Positions 9,198-21,800 of a stretch of DNA of 64,000 nucleotides are shown piece by piece. The translations under genes were made by a program, and so were the position numbers. The DNA is from Mycolicibacterium xanthum. GTDB taxonomy: Bacteria; Actinomycetota; Actinomycetes; Mycobacteriales; Mycobacteriaceae. The stretch covers positions 1-64,000 of the forward strand of contig NZ_JAIFZS010000008.1 in the NCBI RefSeq assembly GCF_019710635.1, given 5' to 3'. Under the pieces are notes generated by a model that had not been told where the DNA came from, made no database searches, and was given only the letters and a program-made list of their open reading frames with translations. Numbering within the stretch: the stretch's first letter is position 1; every line of letters begins with the position of its first letter.

Positions 9198-10783
9198 CGC
9201 CGTCGAATGGTCAGATGCGGCTGCCCGGCTCGGTCGCCGAGGTAGAGGCCAGCCCGCCGGGTGCCGAGGTCGGCGCGTTCTTCGATCTGGACGGCACGCT
9301 GGTCGCCGGGTTCACCGGCGTGGTGATGACGCAGGACCGGCTGCGGCGTGGGCAGATGTCGGTGGGCGAGTTCATCGGCATGGTGCAGGCCGGCTTGAAC
9401 CATCAGCTGGGGCGCTCTGAGTTCGAGGACCTGATCGGCAAGGGCGCGCGGATGTTGCGGGGCAACTCCCTCGCCGACATCGACGAGCTGGCCGAGCGGC
9501 TGTTCGTGCAGAAGATCGTCGGCCGGATCTATCCGGAGATGCGCGAGATCGTGCGCGCGCACATGGCGCGCGGCCACACCGTGGTCCTGAGCTCGTCAGC
9601 GCTGACGGTGCAGGTCGATCCGGTTGCCCGATTCCTGGGAATCGAGAACGTGCTCAGCAACAAGTTCGAGACGGACGAGGACGGGCTGATCACCGGCGAG
9701 GTCCAGCGACCGATCATCTGGGGGCCGGGCAAGGCCAGGGCGGTGCAGGAGTTCGCCGCCGCCAATGCGGTTGACCTGGCGAAGAGCTACTTCTATGCCG
9801 ACGGCGACGAGGACGTCGCGCTGATGTATCTCGTCGGCAATCCACGCCCGACCAACCCGGCGGGCAAGATGGCGACGGTGGCCGCCAAGCGGGGCTGGCC
9901 GGTGCTGCGGTTCAGCAGCCGCAGCGGCTCCAATCCGGTGTCTCAGCTGCGCACCGTGGCCGGGGTGGCATCGATGGTGCCGATTGCTGCCGGAGCCCTG
10001 GGCATCGGTCTGGTCACCCGCAACAAGCGCACCGGCGTCAATTTCTTCACGTCGATGTACGGCAGGACCCTGCTCAACACCATCGGCATCAACCTGAACG
10101 TGCTCGGCCGCGAGAATCTGACTGTGCAGCGCCCGGCGGTGTTCATCTTCAACCACCGCAACCAGGCCGACCCGTTGATCGCCGGCCGCCTGGTCAGCGA
10201 CAACTTCACGTCGGTGGGCAAGAAGGAACTCGAGAGCGACCCCATCGTCGGCACGATGGGCAAGATCATGGACGCCGCCTTCATCGACCGCGACGACCCG
10301 GCCAAGGCGGTCGAGGGCCTGAAGAAGGTCGAGGAACTCGCCCGCAAGGGTCTGTCGATCCTGATCGCGCCCGAGGGCACCAGGCTGGACACCACCGAGG
10401 TCGGCCCGTTCAAGAAGGGCCCGTTCCGGATGGCGATGTCGGTGGGCATCCCGATCGTGCCGATCGTGATCCGCAACGCGGAGGTGATCGCCGCCCGCGA
10501 CTCCAGCACCTTCAACCCCGGAACCGTCGATGTGGTTGTCTATCCGCCGATTCCGGTCGACGACTGGACGCACGACAACCTGCCCGAGCGGATCGCCGAG
10601 GTGCGCCGGCTCTATCTGGACACGTTGGCGGACTGGCCGCACGACGAGCTGCCCGTCCCGGATCTGTACCGTCGCGCCGTCAAGAGGGCACCGGCGAAGA
10701 AGGCCGCCAAGAAGGCGCCCGCCAAGAAGGCCGCGGCCAAGACCCCGCCGGTCAAGCGGACCGGCTCGAAGGGGCGGCCGTGA
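9194..10783 (+). CDS. plsC: HAD-like / 1-acylglycerol-3-phosphate acyltransferase fusion (PlsC family)
   Basis: 529 residues from ATG 9194 (ATGA overlap with the upstream gene). The N-terminal half is a HAD-superfamily IB phosphatase-like domain: [14 protein letters not shown], a Ser/Thr region [11 protein letters not shown], and [11 protein letters not shown]. The C-terminal half carries the acyltransferase signatures NHRNQAD (HX4D), FIDRDDP and APEGTRL. It is expected to acylate lysophosphatidic acid to phosphatidic acid at the membrane, and the HAD domain may dephosphorylate a lipid intermediate. The last 40 residues are Lys/Ala/Pro-rich ([18 protein letters not shown]), histone-like in composition and probably an anionic membrane or nucleic acid contact. 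It corresponds to Rv2483c in M. tuberculosis. Confidence 0.9.
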   Translation: MTPSNGQMRLPGSVAEVEASPPGAEVGAFFDLDGTLVAGFTGVVMTQDRLRRGQMSVGEFIGMVQAGLNHQLGRSEFEDLIGKGARMLRGNSLADIDELAERLFVQKIVGRIYPEMREIVRAHMARGHTVVLSSSALTVQVDPVARFLGIENVLSNKFETDEDGLITGEVQRPIIWGPGKARAVQEFAAANAVDLAKSYFYADGDEDVALMYLVGNPRPTNPAGKMATVAAKRGWPVLRFSSRSGSNPVSQLRTVAGVASMVPIAAGALGIGLVTRNKRTGVNFFTSMYGRTLLNTIGINLNVLGRENLTVQRPAVFIFNHRNQADPLIAGRLVSDNFTSVGKKELESDPIVGTMGKIMDAAFIDRDDPAKAVEGLKKVEELARKGLSILIAPEGTRLDTTEVGPFKKGPFRMAMSVGIPIVPIVIRNAEVIAARDSSTFNPGTVDVVVYPPIPVDDWTHDNLPERIAEVRRLYLDTLADWPHDELPVPDLYRRAVKRAPAKKAAKKAPAKKAAAKTPPVKRTGSKGRP

Positions 10784-13155
10784 AGGTCCGCGCCGACGAC
10801 ATCACCGCCTACACCGCAGTCGGCGATGCCCTGGTGCTGGCCTCGGTGTCCTCCGAGGCGGAGGAGGAGTTGCTCACGGGCTGGTTGCAGCATCAGCGCC
10901 GGGAACACCCCGACTCGGCCATCGAGGTGCTCAAGCTGCCGGCCGACGACGACCCCCCGCCGGGCACACTGGCCCGACTGGTCGAGTTGCTGGACGCCGA
11001 CGAGGACCGGTCCGTGGTGCCGGTGCGGGTGTTCTGGGTGCCGGGCGGTCTGCCGACCCGGTCCAAGGTGGCCGCGCTGGTCTCGGGCCGAGATGCCTAC
11101 TGCCCGCCCAAGCTGCTGCAGCGCCGCATCCTCAAGCGTGACCCGTCGCGGGCCCGTGTGGTGGCCGGCGAGCCCGCGAAGGTCTCCGAGCTGCACCAGC
11201 AGTGGAGCGAGCACACCGTCGCCGAGAACCCCAGGGAATTCGCGCGATTCGTCATCCGGCGGGCCATCCTGGCGATCGAGCGGGTCGAGTTGCGGTTGCT
11301 CGGCCCCGAGTACAAGTCGCCGCGGCTGATCAAGCCGGAGGTGCTGGCCTCCGCCAGGTTCCGCGAAGGACTGGAGAAGATCCCCGGCGCCACCGTCGAG
11401 AAGGCGGGCGAGATGCTCGACGAACTCGGCACCGGATGGAGTCGGTTCTCCGTCGACCTGATCCCGGCGCTGGGCCGGGCGATCTTCAGCCGCGGTTTCG
11501 ATCCCAACATCGACTACGACCGCGCCGAGGTCGAGGCGATGCGGCACGGACTGGAGGCACATCCGGCGGTGCTGCTGTTCTCGCACCGGTCCTACCTGGA
11601 CGGCGTCATCGTGCCGGTCGCCATGCAGGAGAACCGGCTTCCGCCGGTGCACACGTTCGCGGGCATCAACCTGTCGTTCGGTGCGATGGGGCCCCTGATG
11701 CGCCGCTCCGGCGTCATCTTCATCCGGCGCAAGCTCGACGACCCGCTGTACAAGTTCGTCCTTCGCCAGTTCGTCGGATACATCGTCGAGAAGCGCTTCA
11801 ATCTGAGCTGGTCGATCGAGGGTACCCGGTCGCGCACCGGAAAAATGTTGCCGCCCAAGCTCGGTCTGCTGGCCTATGTCGCCGACGCCTACCTGGACGG
11901 GCGTAGCGACGACATCCTGCTGCAGCCGGTGTCGATCAGTTTCGACCAGCTACACGAGACCGCCGAGTACGCGGCCTACGCGCGTGGCGGTGAGAAGACG
12001 CCCGAGGGGTTGTCGTGGCTGTACAACTACATCAAGGCGCAGGGCGAACGCAACTACGGGAAGATCTACGTGCGCTTCCCCGAGGCCGTCTCGATGCGTC
12101 AGTACCTGGGGGACCCGCACGGCCCGATGGCCACCGATCCCGACGCGAAACGTCTTGCGCTGCAGAAGATGGCCTTCGAGGTGGCCTGGCGCATCCTGCA
12201 GATCACCCCGGTCAACGCGACCGCGCTGGTGTCGGCGCTGCTGCTGAGCACCCGGGGGATCGCGCTGACCCTCGACCAACTGCACCACACGCTGCAGGAC
12301 ACGCTTGACTACCTGGAGCGCAAGCAGACCCCGATGACCAACAGCGCGCTGCGGTTGCGCGCCCCCGACGGCGTGCGTGCCGCGGTGGACGCGCTGTCCA
12401 ACGGGCACCCGGTGACCCGCATCGACGGCGGCCGTGAACCGGTTTGGTACATCGCGCCGCAGGACGAGCTGGAGGCGGCGTTCTACCGCAACACGATGAT
12501 CGACGCGTTCCTGGAGACCTCGCTGGTGGAGCTGGCTCTGGCCCATGCCGCCAACGCGGACGGGGACCGCCTCGACGTGTTCTGGGCGCAGGTGATGCGG
12601 TTGCGTGACCTGTTGAAGTTCGAGTTCTACTTCGCCGACTCGGCTGCCTTCCGCGAGCACGTCGCCGAGGAGATGTCCTGGCTTCCCCGCACGCGAGGAG
12701 GACGGGAGGATTCAGACTGGGAGCAAGACGTCGAGGCCGGTGGCGAACGGATCGACAGGGTGCTGCGCGAAAAGCGGCCGGCGATCGCCGGTCCGCTGCT
12801 GCGGCCGTTCTTCGAGGCGTACTGGATCGTCGCCGACGTCCTGATCGATGCGCCCGCCGACATCTCCGAAAAGGACCTGACCGCAAGGGCGTTGGCCGTG
12901 GGGCAGCAGTACGTCGCCCAGACCGTGGTGCGCAGCACCGAGTCGGTGTCGGCCCTGTTGTTCGCCACGGCCCGTCAGGTCGCAGCCGACCAGCATCTGC
13001 TCGAGGCGGCCGCCGACCTGACCGAACGGCGCATGGCGTTCCGCGACGAACTGCGCACGATCCTGACGGACATGGTCAAGGTGGAAGGTTTCGCCAGGGA
13101 GCACTTCATCGCCCGCGAGCGTGCCCACCGTGGGCTGCGGAATCCGGCCGTCTGA
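10780..13155 (+). CDS. plsB2: Glycerol-3-phosphate 1-O-acyltransferase
   Basis: 791 residues from GTG 10780, which overlaps the previous TGA (GTGA). It performs the first acylation of glycerol-3-phosphate in phospholipid and triacylglycerol synthesis, at the inner face of the membrane. Acyltransferase motifs are in order: SHRSYLDG (HX4D), [15 protein letters not shown] (block II), and [17 protein letters not shown] (block III), then the long C-terminal helical domain typical of PlsB. Length fits the family. It is the third gene of the overlapping WS/DGAT-plsC-plsB2 operon and corresponds to Rv2482c. Confidence 0.93.
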   Translation: MKVRADDITAYTAVGDALVLASVSSEAEEELLTGWLQHQRREHPDSAIEVLKLPADDDPPPGTLARLVELLDADEDRSVVPVRVFWVPGGLPTRSKVAALVSGRDAYCPPKLLQRRILKRDPSRARVVAGEPAKVSELHQQWSEHTVAENPREFARFVIRRAILAIERVELRLLGPEYKSPRLIKPEVLASARFREGLEKIPGATVEKAGEMLDELGTGWSRFSVDLIPALGRAIFSRGFDPNIDYDRAEVEAMRHGLEAHPAVLLFSHRSYLDGVIVPVAMQENRLPPVHTFAGINLSFGAMGPLMRRSGVIFIRRKLDDPLYKFVLRQFVGYIVEKRFNLSWSIEGTRSRTGKMLPPKLGLLAYVADAYLDGRSDDILLQPVSISFDQLHETAEYAAYARGGEKTPEGLSWLYNYIKAQGERNYGKIYVRFPEAVSMRQYLGDPHGPMATDPDAKRLALQKMAFEVAWRILQITPVNATALVSALLLSTRGIALTLDQLHHTLQDTLDYLERKQTPMTNSALRLRAPDGVRAAVDALSNGHPVTRIDGGREPVWYIAPQDELEAAFYRNTMIDAFLETSLVELALAHAANADGDRLDVFWAQVMRLRDLLKFEFYFADSAAFREHVAEEMSWLPRTRGGREDSDWEQDVEAGGERIDRVLREKRPAIAGPLLRPFFEAYWIVADVLIDAPADISEKDLTARALAVGQQYVAQTVVRSTESVSALLFATARQVAADQHLLEAAADLTERRMAFRDELRTILTDMVKVEGFAREHFIARERAHRGLRNPAV

Positions 13156-13189
13156 CCGCTGCACCTGGGTCAGGCCATAGGCTTCTGAC

Positions 13190-15208
13190 ATGTCATCCGC
13201 CGGCCCCGCGGCGGCCACGCCGGCCCGCAGGGCGCCGGTGTGGCCGTTGCTCTACGGCATCGGTCTGCTCGCCGGCGCCACCGCCGCCGGCCTGGCCTCG
13301 CTGTCGTTGGCGGATGCGCTGACCGCCACCGGCCTACCGGATCCGGGACCGGTCACCACCCACGGTCTGCCCTTCGTGCGCGCGGCGGGAGAGATCGCCG
13401 CCGTCATCGCTGTCGGGTCGTTCATGTTCGCCGCATTCCTGGTACCGCCCCAGCGCAATCGGGTGCTCGACGCGGGCGGATACCGCGCCCTGCGGGTCGG
13501 GACCTTCGCGTCGGGCGTCTGGGCAGTGTGCGCGCTGCTGATGGTGGCGCTCACCGTCTCCGATGTCAGTGGCCAACCCCTGTCCACCCGGCTGCGGCCG
13601 TCGGACATCTGGTCGGTGGCCAGCCTGGTCGAGGTGGCGGGGGCGTGGCGCTGGACCGCGTTGTTCGCGGCCGTCGTCGCACTGGTCAGTATTCCGGTGC
13701 TGCGCTGGTCGTGGACCCCGATGCTGTTCGCCGGGTCGCTGGTGACGCTGCTGCCGTTGGCTCTGACCGGCCATTCGTCGGCGGGCGGGGCGCACGACAT
13801 CGCGACGAACAGCCTGCTGGTGCACCTCGTCGCGGGCGCGCTGTGGGCGGGCGGGTTGCTGGCCCTGCTGGTGCACGCGCTGCGCGGCGGCGAGTACGCC
13901 GATCTGGCGGCGCGCCGGTTCTCGGCGGTTGCGCTGTGGTGTTTCGTCGCGATGGCGTACAGCGGGGTGCTCAACGCGCTGGTCCGGGTCGCCCCCGGCG
14001 ATCTCGTCGGCAGCGACTACGGCCGGCTGGTGCTGGCCAAGGCCGCCGCGCTGGGCGTGTTGGGGGTGCTCGGCTGGCGGCAGCGCCGCGGTGGAGTGGC
14101 CGTTCTGCGTGCCGACCCGGGCGCGCGCGGCGCATTGATCCGGCTTGCGCTGGTCGAGGCGATCGTGTTCGGGCTGACGTTCGGGGTGGCCGTCGCACTG
14201 GGCCGCACGCCCCCTCCGCCGCCACGCCAGGCCAACCCGTCCATCCCGATGGTGGAGATCGGCTACGACCTGGCCGGCCCACCCACGCCGGCGCGGGTGC
14301 TGTTCGACTGGCGCTTCGACGTGCTGTTCGGCACCGCTGCGATCGTGTGCGCGATCGTGTACCTGGCCGGGGTGCGCCGGTTGCGGCGGCGCGGGGACGC
14401 CTGGCCGGCGGGGCGGGTGGCGGCCTGGCTGCTGGGCTGCCTGGCACTGCTGCTGGCGACGTCGTCGGGGATCGGCCGGTACATGCCCGCGATGTTCAGC
14501 ATGCACATGGCGGCCCACATGTTGTTGTCGATGCTGGTGCCGATCCTGCTGGTGCTCGGCGCGCCGGTCACCCTGGCGTTACGGGCGTTGCCGGCCGCGG
14601 GGCGCGACCAGCCGCCGGGGCCACGGGAATGGCTGCTCGCCGCGCTGCACTCGCGGGTGTCTCGGATCCTGACCAATCCGTTCGTCGCGACGGCGCTGTT
14701 CGTCGTGGGGTTCTACGGCCTGTACTTCGGCGGGATCTTCGACGCGGTGGTGGGCAGTCACGCCGGGCACCTGGCCATGAACCTGCACTTTCTGCTCAGC
14801 GGTTACCTCTTCTACTGGGTGGTGATCGGGGTGGATCCGACACCGCGGCCGTTGCCGCCGATCGGCAAGCTCGGCATGGTGTTCGCCTCGCTGCCGCTGC
14901 ACGCCTTCTTCGGGGTGGTGCTGATGGGCACCACGACGGTGCTGGGTGGTGCCTTCTACCGCTCGCTGCACCTGGACTGGCACACCGATCTACTCGGTGA
15001 CCAGCGCCTCGGTGGTGGCATCGCGTGGGCGGCAGGAGAGGTGCCGCTGGTGGTGGTCCTGATCGCGCTGTTCGTGCAATGGCGCCGCAGCGACGAACGC
15101 ACCGCCAGGCGCCTCGACCGTGCTGCGGACCGGGACGACGACGCCGATCTGGCCGCCTACAACGCGATGTTGGCCGAGCTGGCCCGGCGGGACCGGGCCG
15201 GGGACTGA
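13190..15208 (+). CDS. CopD-CtaG fusion: copper-resistance D / cytochrome c oxidase assembly membrane protein
   Basis: 672 residues from ATG 13190. The N-terminal half (about 1-330) has around nine hydrophobic helices with a CopD-like segment containing His (LTGHSSAGGAHDIATN, LLVHLVAGALWAGGLLALLVHAL). The C-terminal half (about 360-630) matches the caa3-type CtaG fold, with GIGRYMPAMFSMHMAAHMLL, SHAGHLAMNLHFLLSGYLFY and LPLHAFFGVVLMGTTT. The His/Met-rich membrane motifs suggest copper handling for haem-copper oxidase. The two-domain architecture resembles M. tuberculosis Rv0102. It begins 34 bp after plsB2, probably with its own role rather than in the lipid pathway. Confidence 0.85.
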   Translation: MSSAGPAAATPARRAPVWPLLYGIGLLAGATAAGLASLSLADALTATGLPDPGPVTTHGLPFVRAAGEIAAVIAVGSFMFAAFLVPPQRNRVLDAGGYRALRVGTFASGVWAVCALLMVALTVSDVSGQPLSTRLRPSDIWSVASLVEVAGAWRWTALFAAVVALVSIPVLRWSWTPMLFAGSLVTLLPLALTGHSSAGGAHDIATNSLLVHLVAGALWAGGLLALLVHALRGGEYADLAARRFSAVALWCFVAMAYSGVLNALVRVAPGDLVGSDYGRLVLAKAAALGVLGVLGWRQRRGGVAVLRADPGARGALIRLALVEAIVFGLTFGVAVALGRTPPPPPRQANPSIPMVEIGYDLAGPPTPARVLFDWRFDVLFGTAAIVCAIVYLAGVRRLRRRGDAWPAGRVAAWLLGCLALLLATSSGIGRYMPAMFSMHMAAHMLLSMLVPILLVLGAPVTLALRALPAAGRDQPPGPREWLLAALHSRVSRILTNPFVATALFVVGFYGLYFGGIFDAVVGSHAGHLAMNLHFLLSGYLFYWVVIGVDPTPRPLPPIGKLGMVFASLPLHAFFGVVLMGTTTVLGGAFYRSLHLDWHTDLLGDQRLGGGIAWAAGEVPLVVVLIALFVQWRRSDERTARRLDRAADRDDDADLAAYNAMLAELARRDRAGD

Positions 15209-15226
15209 CCGGGGTGGCGGTCGAGG

Positions 15227-16291
15227 TCAGGGCCGACCCGCACCGCGCACCGCACCGGCCGCGATCGCGGCCGGCCAACCGCCGTGCGCGCTGATGTCCA
15301 CGCCGGTCGCCGCGGCGGCATCGCAGCCGAACCCGGTGCGCCAACTTCCGTCGGCGATCTCGACCTTGCCCAACTGCATCGGCGGCGGCAACGCGGCCAG
15401 GAACCGGCCCAGCGCCGCGGCCGACATCAGCCAGCTCTGCCCGTAGAGCGCCGTGCCGGGCGCGTTGTCGGGAACACGGTTGATCGCCGGCTTGGGCGGG
15501 TCCGTCGGCAGCACCGTCATCCGGTAGCGGGCCGTCGTCGTGACTTCGCCGGCCCATCGTGCGCCGAGCTCGGTCAGCTGGTACGCCAGCGCACCGCCGC
15601 GCAGATGCGCACCGAACACGACCAGTTCGACGGCGTCGGCGGCGCTCACCGGCCACACCCGGTCGATCGCCGGTGCGCCGGACAGCGTCGCCGCGATGTC
15701 GAGGGCGACGGCATCGTCGAATGCGCGGGCCAGCACCGACACCGGCGAGGACCCGACATCGACCGTGACGGCGCATCCGTGGGCGGGCGCGCGACACCCG
15801 GGGAAGACGACGACATCCACGCCGTCGGGTAGCGGCGCGGTGCCGGCATCGGCGCGGGGCAACGCGACGACCAGAGCGCCCGCCGCCGCCAGAGTCGAGG
15901 TCACCGCCGACGGCACCGACGGGTCGGCGGCGACGACGGGCTGAGCCGGGGCCGCCAGGCGCAGGTCCGCCGGCCAGGCCGCCGGTCGGTGTGCCGCAAG
16001 TATCGCCAGCACCCGGTTGCCCAGATCCAGATCGGTGGCGGCGACGGTGACCGGGGCGCCCAGCACGGCCGCGGTGGGCGTCACGCCGGCCGCGGCCGAC
16101 GCCCCCGCGGCCGTTCCGGTCATCACCCACGCATCGGCGTCGTCGCCACTCAACCGGGCCCCTGCGGCGCGCAACGCGTCGGCCCCGGGTGCACCGGCCT
16201 GCACCGCGACCCGGACCCCGGCGAGCGGACCGGGGTGATCCGGCTCAGCCGCGCCGTCGGCGTCAGGGGTGCGGCCGATCCCAGCGGTCAT
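15227..16291 (-). CDS. Protein with allophanate-hydrolase C-terminal domain, no amidase domain
   Basis: 354 residues from ATG 16291 (a TTG three codons upstream is possible). The last 120 residues carry the hallmarks of the C-terminal domain of allophanate hydrolase (AtzF/DUR1,2 type): ELVVFGAHLRGGALAYQLTE, TTTARYRMTVLPTDPPKPAI, QSWLMSAAALGRFLAALPPP, LGKVEIADGSW, VDISAHGGWPA. In the complete enzyme this domain decarboxylates the N-carboxyurea product released by the amidase. The preceding 220 residues are Ala-rich and retain no Ser-cisSer-Lys amidase signature that I can see, although segments such as AATLSGAPAIDRVWPVS resemble the amidase-to-C-domain linker. No urea carboxylase is nearby. 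It is divergent from ssb. Confidence 0.7.
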   Translation of the reverse strand: MTAGIGRTPDADGAAEPDHPGPLAGVRVAVQAGAPGADALRAAGARLSGDDADAWVMTGTAAGASAAAGVTPTAAVLGAPVTVAATDLDLGNRVLAILAAHRPAAWPADLRLAAPAQPVVAADPSVPSAVTSTLAAAGALVVALPRADAGTAPLPDGVDVVVFPGCRAPAHGCAVTVDVGSSPVSVLARAFDDAVALDIAATLSGAPAIDRVWPVSAADAVELVVFGAHLRGGALAYQLTELGARWAGEVTTTARYRMTVLPTDPPKPAINRVPDNAPGTALYGQSWLMSAAALGRFLAALPPPMQLGKVEIADGSWRTGFGCDAAAATGVDISAHGGWPAAIAAGAVRGAGRP

Positions 16292-16458
16292 GCGGATCAA
16301 CCTAGGCCCACGCCATCCCCAATGCGCGATTCATCCACAACGGGGCCGGATCGGCAGGTCGCATCGACCGTCGCTGTCGGTGGCCGGGCGGTCAATGGCG
16401 GTGTGAACGACGGGCGCATGCCGTGCCCGTCCCCGGCAGATCGAGAGGAAGAAAGACC

Positions 16459-16938
16459 ATGTTCGAGACACCCATCACCGTCGTGGGCACCATCATCACC
16501 AACCCCGACCGCCGCTGGGTCGGTGACCAGGAGCTGATCAAGTTCCGGGTGGCCAGCAACTCGCGCAGGCGCACCCCCGACGGCTGGGAGCCCGGGAATT
16601 CGCTGTATGCGACGGTGAACTGCTGGGGCCGGCTGATCACCGGTGTGGGCGCCGGGCTCGGGAAGGGTGACGCGGTGATCGTCGTGGGCTACCTCTACAC
16701 CAGCGAGTACGAGGACCGCGACGGCAACCGGCGGTCGTCGCTGGAGATACGGGCCACCTCGGTCGGGCCGGACCTGGCCAGGTGCATCGTGCGAATCGAG
16801 AGCCGCAGGCATCCCGAACCGGCGCCGGCCGCCGTGGCGTCGGGGTCCCCGGCCGGCGACGAGATCGACGACGAAGGGGGCGAGGACGAGGGCGACGACA
16901 CCGCGCCCGAGGTGGGTGAACTGCCGCTCACCGGCTAG
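16459..16938 (+). CDS. Single-stranded DNA-binding protein, second paralogue (SSB2-like)
   Basis: 159 residues from ATG 16459, preceded by AGAGGAAG. An OB-fold is recognisable: ITVVGTIITNPDRRW, ELIKFRVASNSRRR, LYATVNCWGRL, KGDAVIVVGYLYTSEYED, SSLEIRATSVGPDLAR. The C-terminus is acidic (EGGEDEGDDTAPEVGEL), but ends LPLTG rather than the DDDIPF-type tip that recruits repair proteins, so it is probably the accessory paralogue rather than the main replication SSB. Position before ettA matches Rv2478c. Confidence 0.9.
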   Translation: MFETPITVVGTIITNPDRRWVGDQELIKFRVASNSRRRTPDGWEPGNSLYATVNCWGRLITGVGAGLGKGDAVIVVGYLYTSEYEDRDGNRRSSLEIRATSVGPDLARCIVRIESRRHPEPAPAAVASGSPAGDEIDDEGGEDEGDDTAPEVGELPLTG

Positions 16939-17048
16939 CTGCGGTCGGCGGCCCGGCGGCCGCGCCTAGGATGGGGCCCGACTCAATCGCACAGGTCCGA
17001 GATGATCCCGCCGAACGGGCCGGGATCGAGAAAGGCAACAGCGGAGGC

Positions 17049-18722
<1,674 letters not shown>

Positions 18723-18740
18723 TCTCGTCGTGCGGACCAC

Positions 18741-18769
18741 GTAACCGCCACCGCAGGGCGCCCGGTTAC
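18741..18769. terminator. Small hairpin in the ettA-gdh gap
   Basis: GTAACCG (18741-18747) and CGGTTAC (18763-18769) form a 7-bp perfect stem with a 15-nt loop, 19 bp after the ettA stop. No T-tract follows, so it could be a factor-dependent terminator, a leader structure or chance. Confidence 0.3.
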
Positions 18770-18812
18770 AGCCAACGACGGCCGGTGCGCACGGGTGAGT
18801 CAGGAGCGGCGT

Positions 18813-21800
18813 ATGTCGTTGAATCAAGGTGCGATCGGCGGGCGAAAGGACAGCGGAGCGACCCCAGAGGTCGTCGACCAGCTCGTGCCCGCCTTCCTCG
18901 AAACCTTCCGGGGACCCCACGGCGGAGCCCCCGGCGCAGAAGCGGCGGTGACCGGTCCGGTGAGCCGCCCGGGCTCGGACGTGCTGACCGACGACGTGGC
19001 GCTGGTCGAGGCGCAGTACCGGTTGGGGAGCCAGCGGTCACCGGGCACCACCCAGGTGGCGGTCTACGGCGCCGACGATCCCGCAGGCTTCGGGCCGGCC
19101 CTGCAGATCGTGACCGACAACGCGACATTGCTGATGGATTCGGTCACCGTGCTGCTACACCGGCTCGGCGTGGCCTACACCGCCATCATGAACCCGGTGT
19201 TCCGGGTGCGGCGCGGGCCTGGTGGTGAGCTGCTCGACATCGCCCCGGCCGCCGAAGCCGGCTTCACCGACGGCGTCGACGAAACCTGGGTGCACGTGCA
19301 GTTGTCCACGTCGGCGGACCGGCGTGCCATCGCAAAAGCCGAGGAACTGCTGCCGCGGGTGCTCGCCGACGCGCGCCAGGTGGCGATAGATTCGGCCGCC
19401 ATGGCCGCCACGTTGCGCACCCTGGCCGCCGAACTCGACAGCGACACCGGGCGGCTCTTCCCCAGCCCCGACCGCAAGGACGTCGCGGCACTGCTGCGCT
19501 GGCTGGCCGACGGGCACTACGTGCTGCTGGGTTATCAGCGCTGCACGGTGCGCGCCGGCGACGCGACGATCGACGCGTCCAGCCGGCTCGGTGTGCTGCG
19601 CCTGCGTGAGGACGTGCTGCCGCAGCTGACCAACAAGGACGAGATCCTGGCGCTCGCGCAGGCGACCGTCCCGAGTTTCCTGCGCTACGGCGCCTACCCG
19701 CAGATCGTGGTGGTCCGGGAACACACCGGCGAGAGCGACGCGGCGGTCGAGCACCGCTTCCTCGGACTGTTCACCGTCGCGGCGATGAACGCCAACGTGC
19801 TCGACATCCCGTTGATCTCCCGCCGCGTCAACGACGCGCTGGCGATGGCGCATCGCGACCCCAGCAACCCCGGGCAGCTGCTGCTCGACATCATCCAGAC
19901 CATTCCGCGTTCGGAGTTGTTCGCGCTCAGCGCCAGGACGCTGCTGGACATGGCGATGGCGGTCGTCGACCTCGGCGCGCGCCGACGCACGCTGCTGTTC
20001 ATGCGGGCCGACCCGCTGGCCCATTTCGTGTCGTGCCTGGTGTATCTGCCGCGCGATCGGTACACCACCGCGGTACGGCTGCAGATGCAGGACATCCTGG
20101 TCCGTGAGCTCGGCGGCGCGAGCATCGACTACGCTGCGCGCGTCAGTGAATCCCCCTGGGCGGTAGTGCACTTCACCGTCCAGCTGCCCGAGGGGGCACG
20201 TGCCGGCCAGCTCGACGTATCGGAGCTCAACCAGTCGCGTATCCAGGATCTGCTCACCGAGGCCGCCCGGACCTGGGGTGACCGGTTGCTCGGCGCGGTT
20301 CAGACGGGATCGATCGATCAGGTCACCGCCGAGCACTACGCGGCCGCGTTTCCCGAGGAGTACAAACAGGCGATCACGCCGCTGCACGCGCTGACCGACA
20401 TCGCGATCATCGAGCAGCTCGACGACGACTCGGTCAAGCTGGTGCTCTCCGACAGCGACGAGGCGGGGGTGTCCCACCTCGTCTGGTATCTCGGTGGACA
20501 ATCGGCCTCGCTGAGCCAGCTCCTTCCGATGCTGCAGTCCATGGGTGTCGTGGTGCTCGAGGAGCGACCGTTCACGGTGACCCGGCCCGACGGGCTGCCG
20601 GTGTGGATCTACCAGTTCAAGGTGTCGCCGCACCGCGGCATCCCCGAGGCGCCCGCCGGACCGGAGCGCGACGCCAGCGCCCAGCGCTTCGCCGACGCCG
20701 TCACAGCGATCTGGCACGGCCACTCCGAGATCGACCGCTTCAACGAACTGGTGTTGCGCGCCGACCTGACGTGGCAGCAGGTGGCCGTGTTGCGCGCCTA
20801 CGCCAGGTACCTCAAGCAGGCGGGTTTCCCCTACAGCCAGACCCACATCGCGTCGGTGCTGAACACCCATGCCGGTACCGCCCGGTCGCTGGTCGACCTG
20901 TTCGAGGCGCTGTTCTGCCCGGCCGATCACGTCGATGCGACGTCTCACCGCAGGGACGCCCACGCGGCCGCCGCGGCGGTGTCGGCCGACATCGACGCCC
21001 TGGTCAGCCTCGACACCGACCGGGTGCTGCGCGCGATCGCCTCGATGATCGAGGCGACCCTGCGCACCAACTACTTCGTCACGCAGGCCGATTCGGCGCG
21101 TGCGCGCAACGTCTTCTCTTTCAAGCTCAACCCCGAGCTGATCAACGAGCTGCCGCTGCCGCGACCCAAGTTCGAGATCTTCGTGTACTCCCCGCGGCTG
21201 GAGGGTGTGCACCTTCGGTTCGGCTTCGTGGCCCGCGGTGGCCTGCGATGGTCGGACCGGCTGGAGGACTTCCGAACCGAGATCCTCGGCCTGGTCAAGG
21301 CCCAGGCGGTCAAGAACGCGGTGATCGTACCGGTCGGCGCCAAGGGCGGATTCGTGGTCAAGCAGCCGCCCGCGCCGACCGGGGACGCCGCGGCCGACCG
21401 CGATGCGACCCGTGAGGAGGGGGTCGCCTGCTACCGACTGTTCATCGCCGGCCTGCTCGACGTCACCGACAACGTCGACAAGGCCTCCAGCGCGGTGCTG
21501 GCACCGCGCGATGTGGTGCGTCGGGACGGCGATGACGCCTACCTGGTGGTCGCCGCCGACAAGGGCACGGCGACGTTCTCCGACATCGCCAACGATGTCG
21601 CCGACTCCTACGGCTTCTGGCTCGGCGACGCCTTCGCCTCCGGCGGGTCGGTCGGCTACGACCACAAGGCGATGGGTATCACCGCCAAGGGCGCCTGGGA
21701 GTCGGTGAAGCGCCACTTCCGCGAGATGGGTGTGGACACCCAGTCCGAGGACTTCACCGTCGTCGGGATCGGCGACATGAGCGGCGACGTGTTCGGCAAC

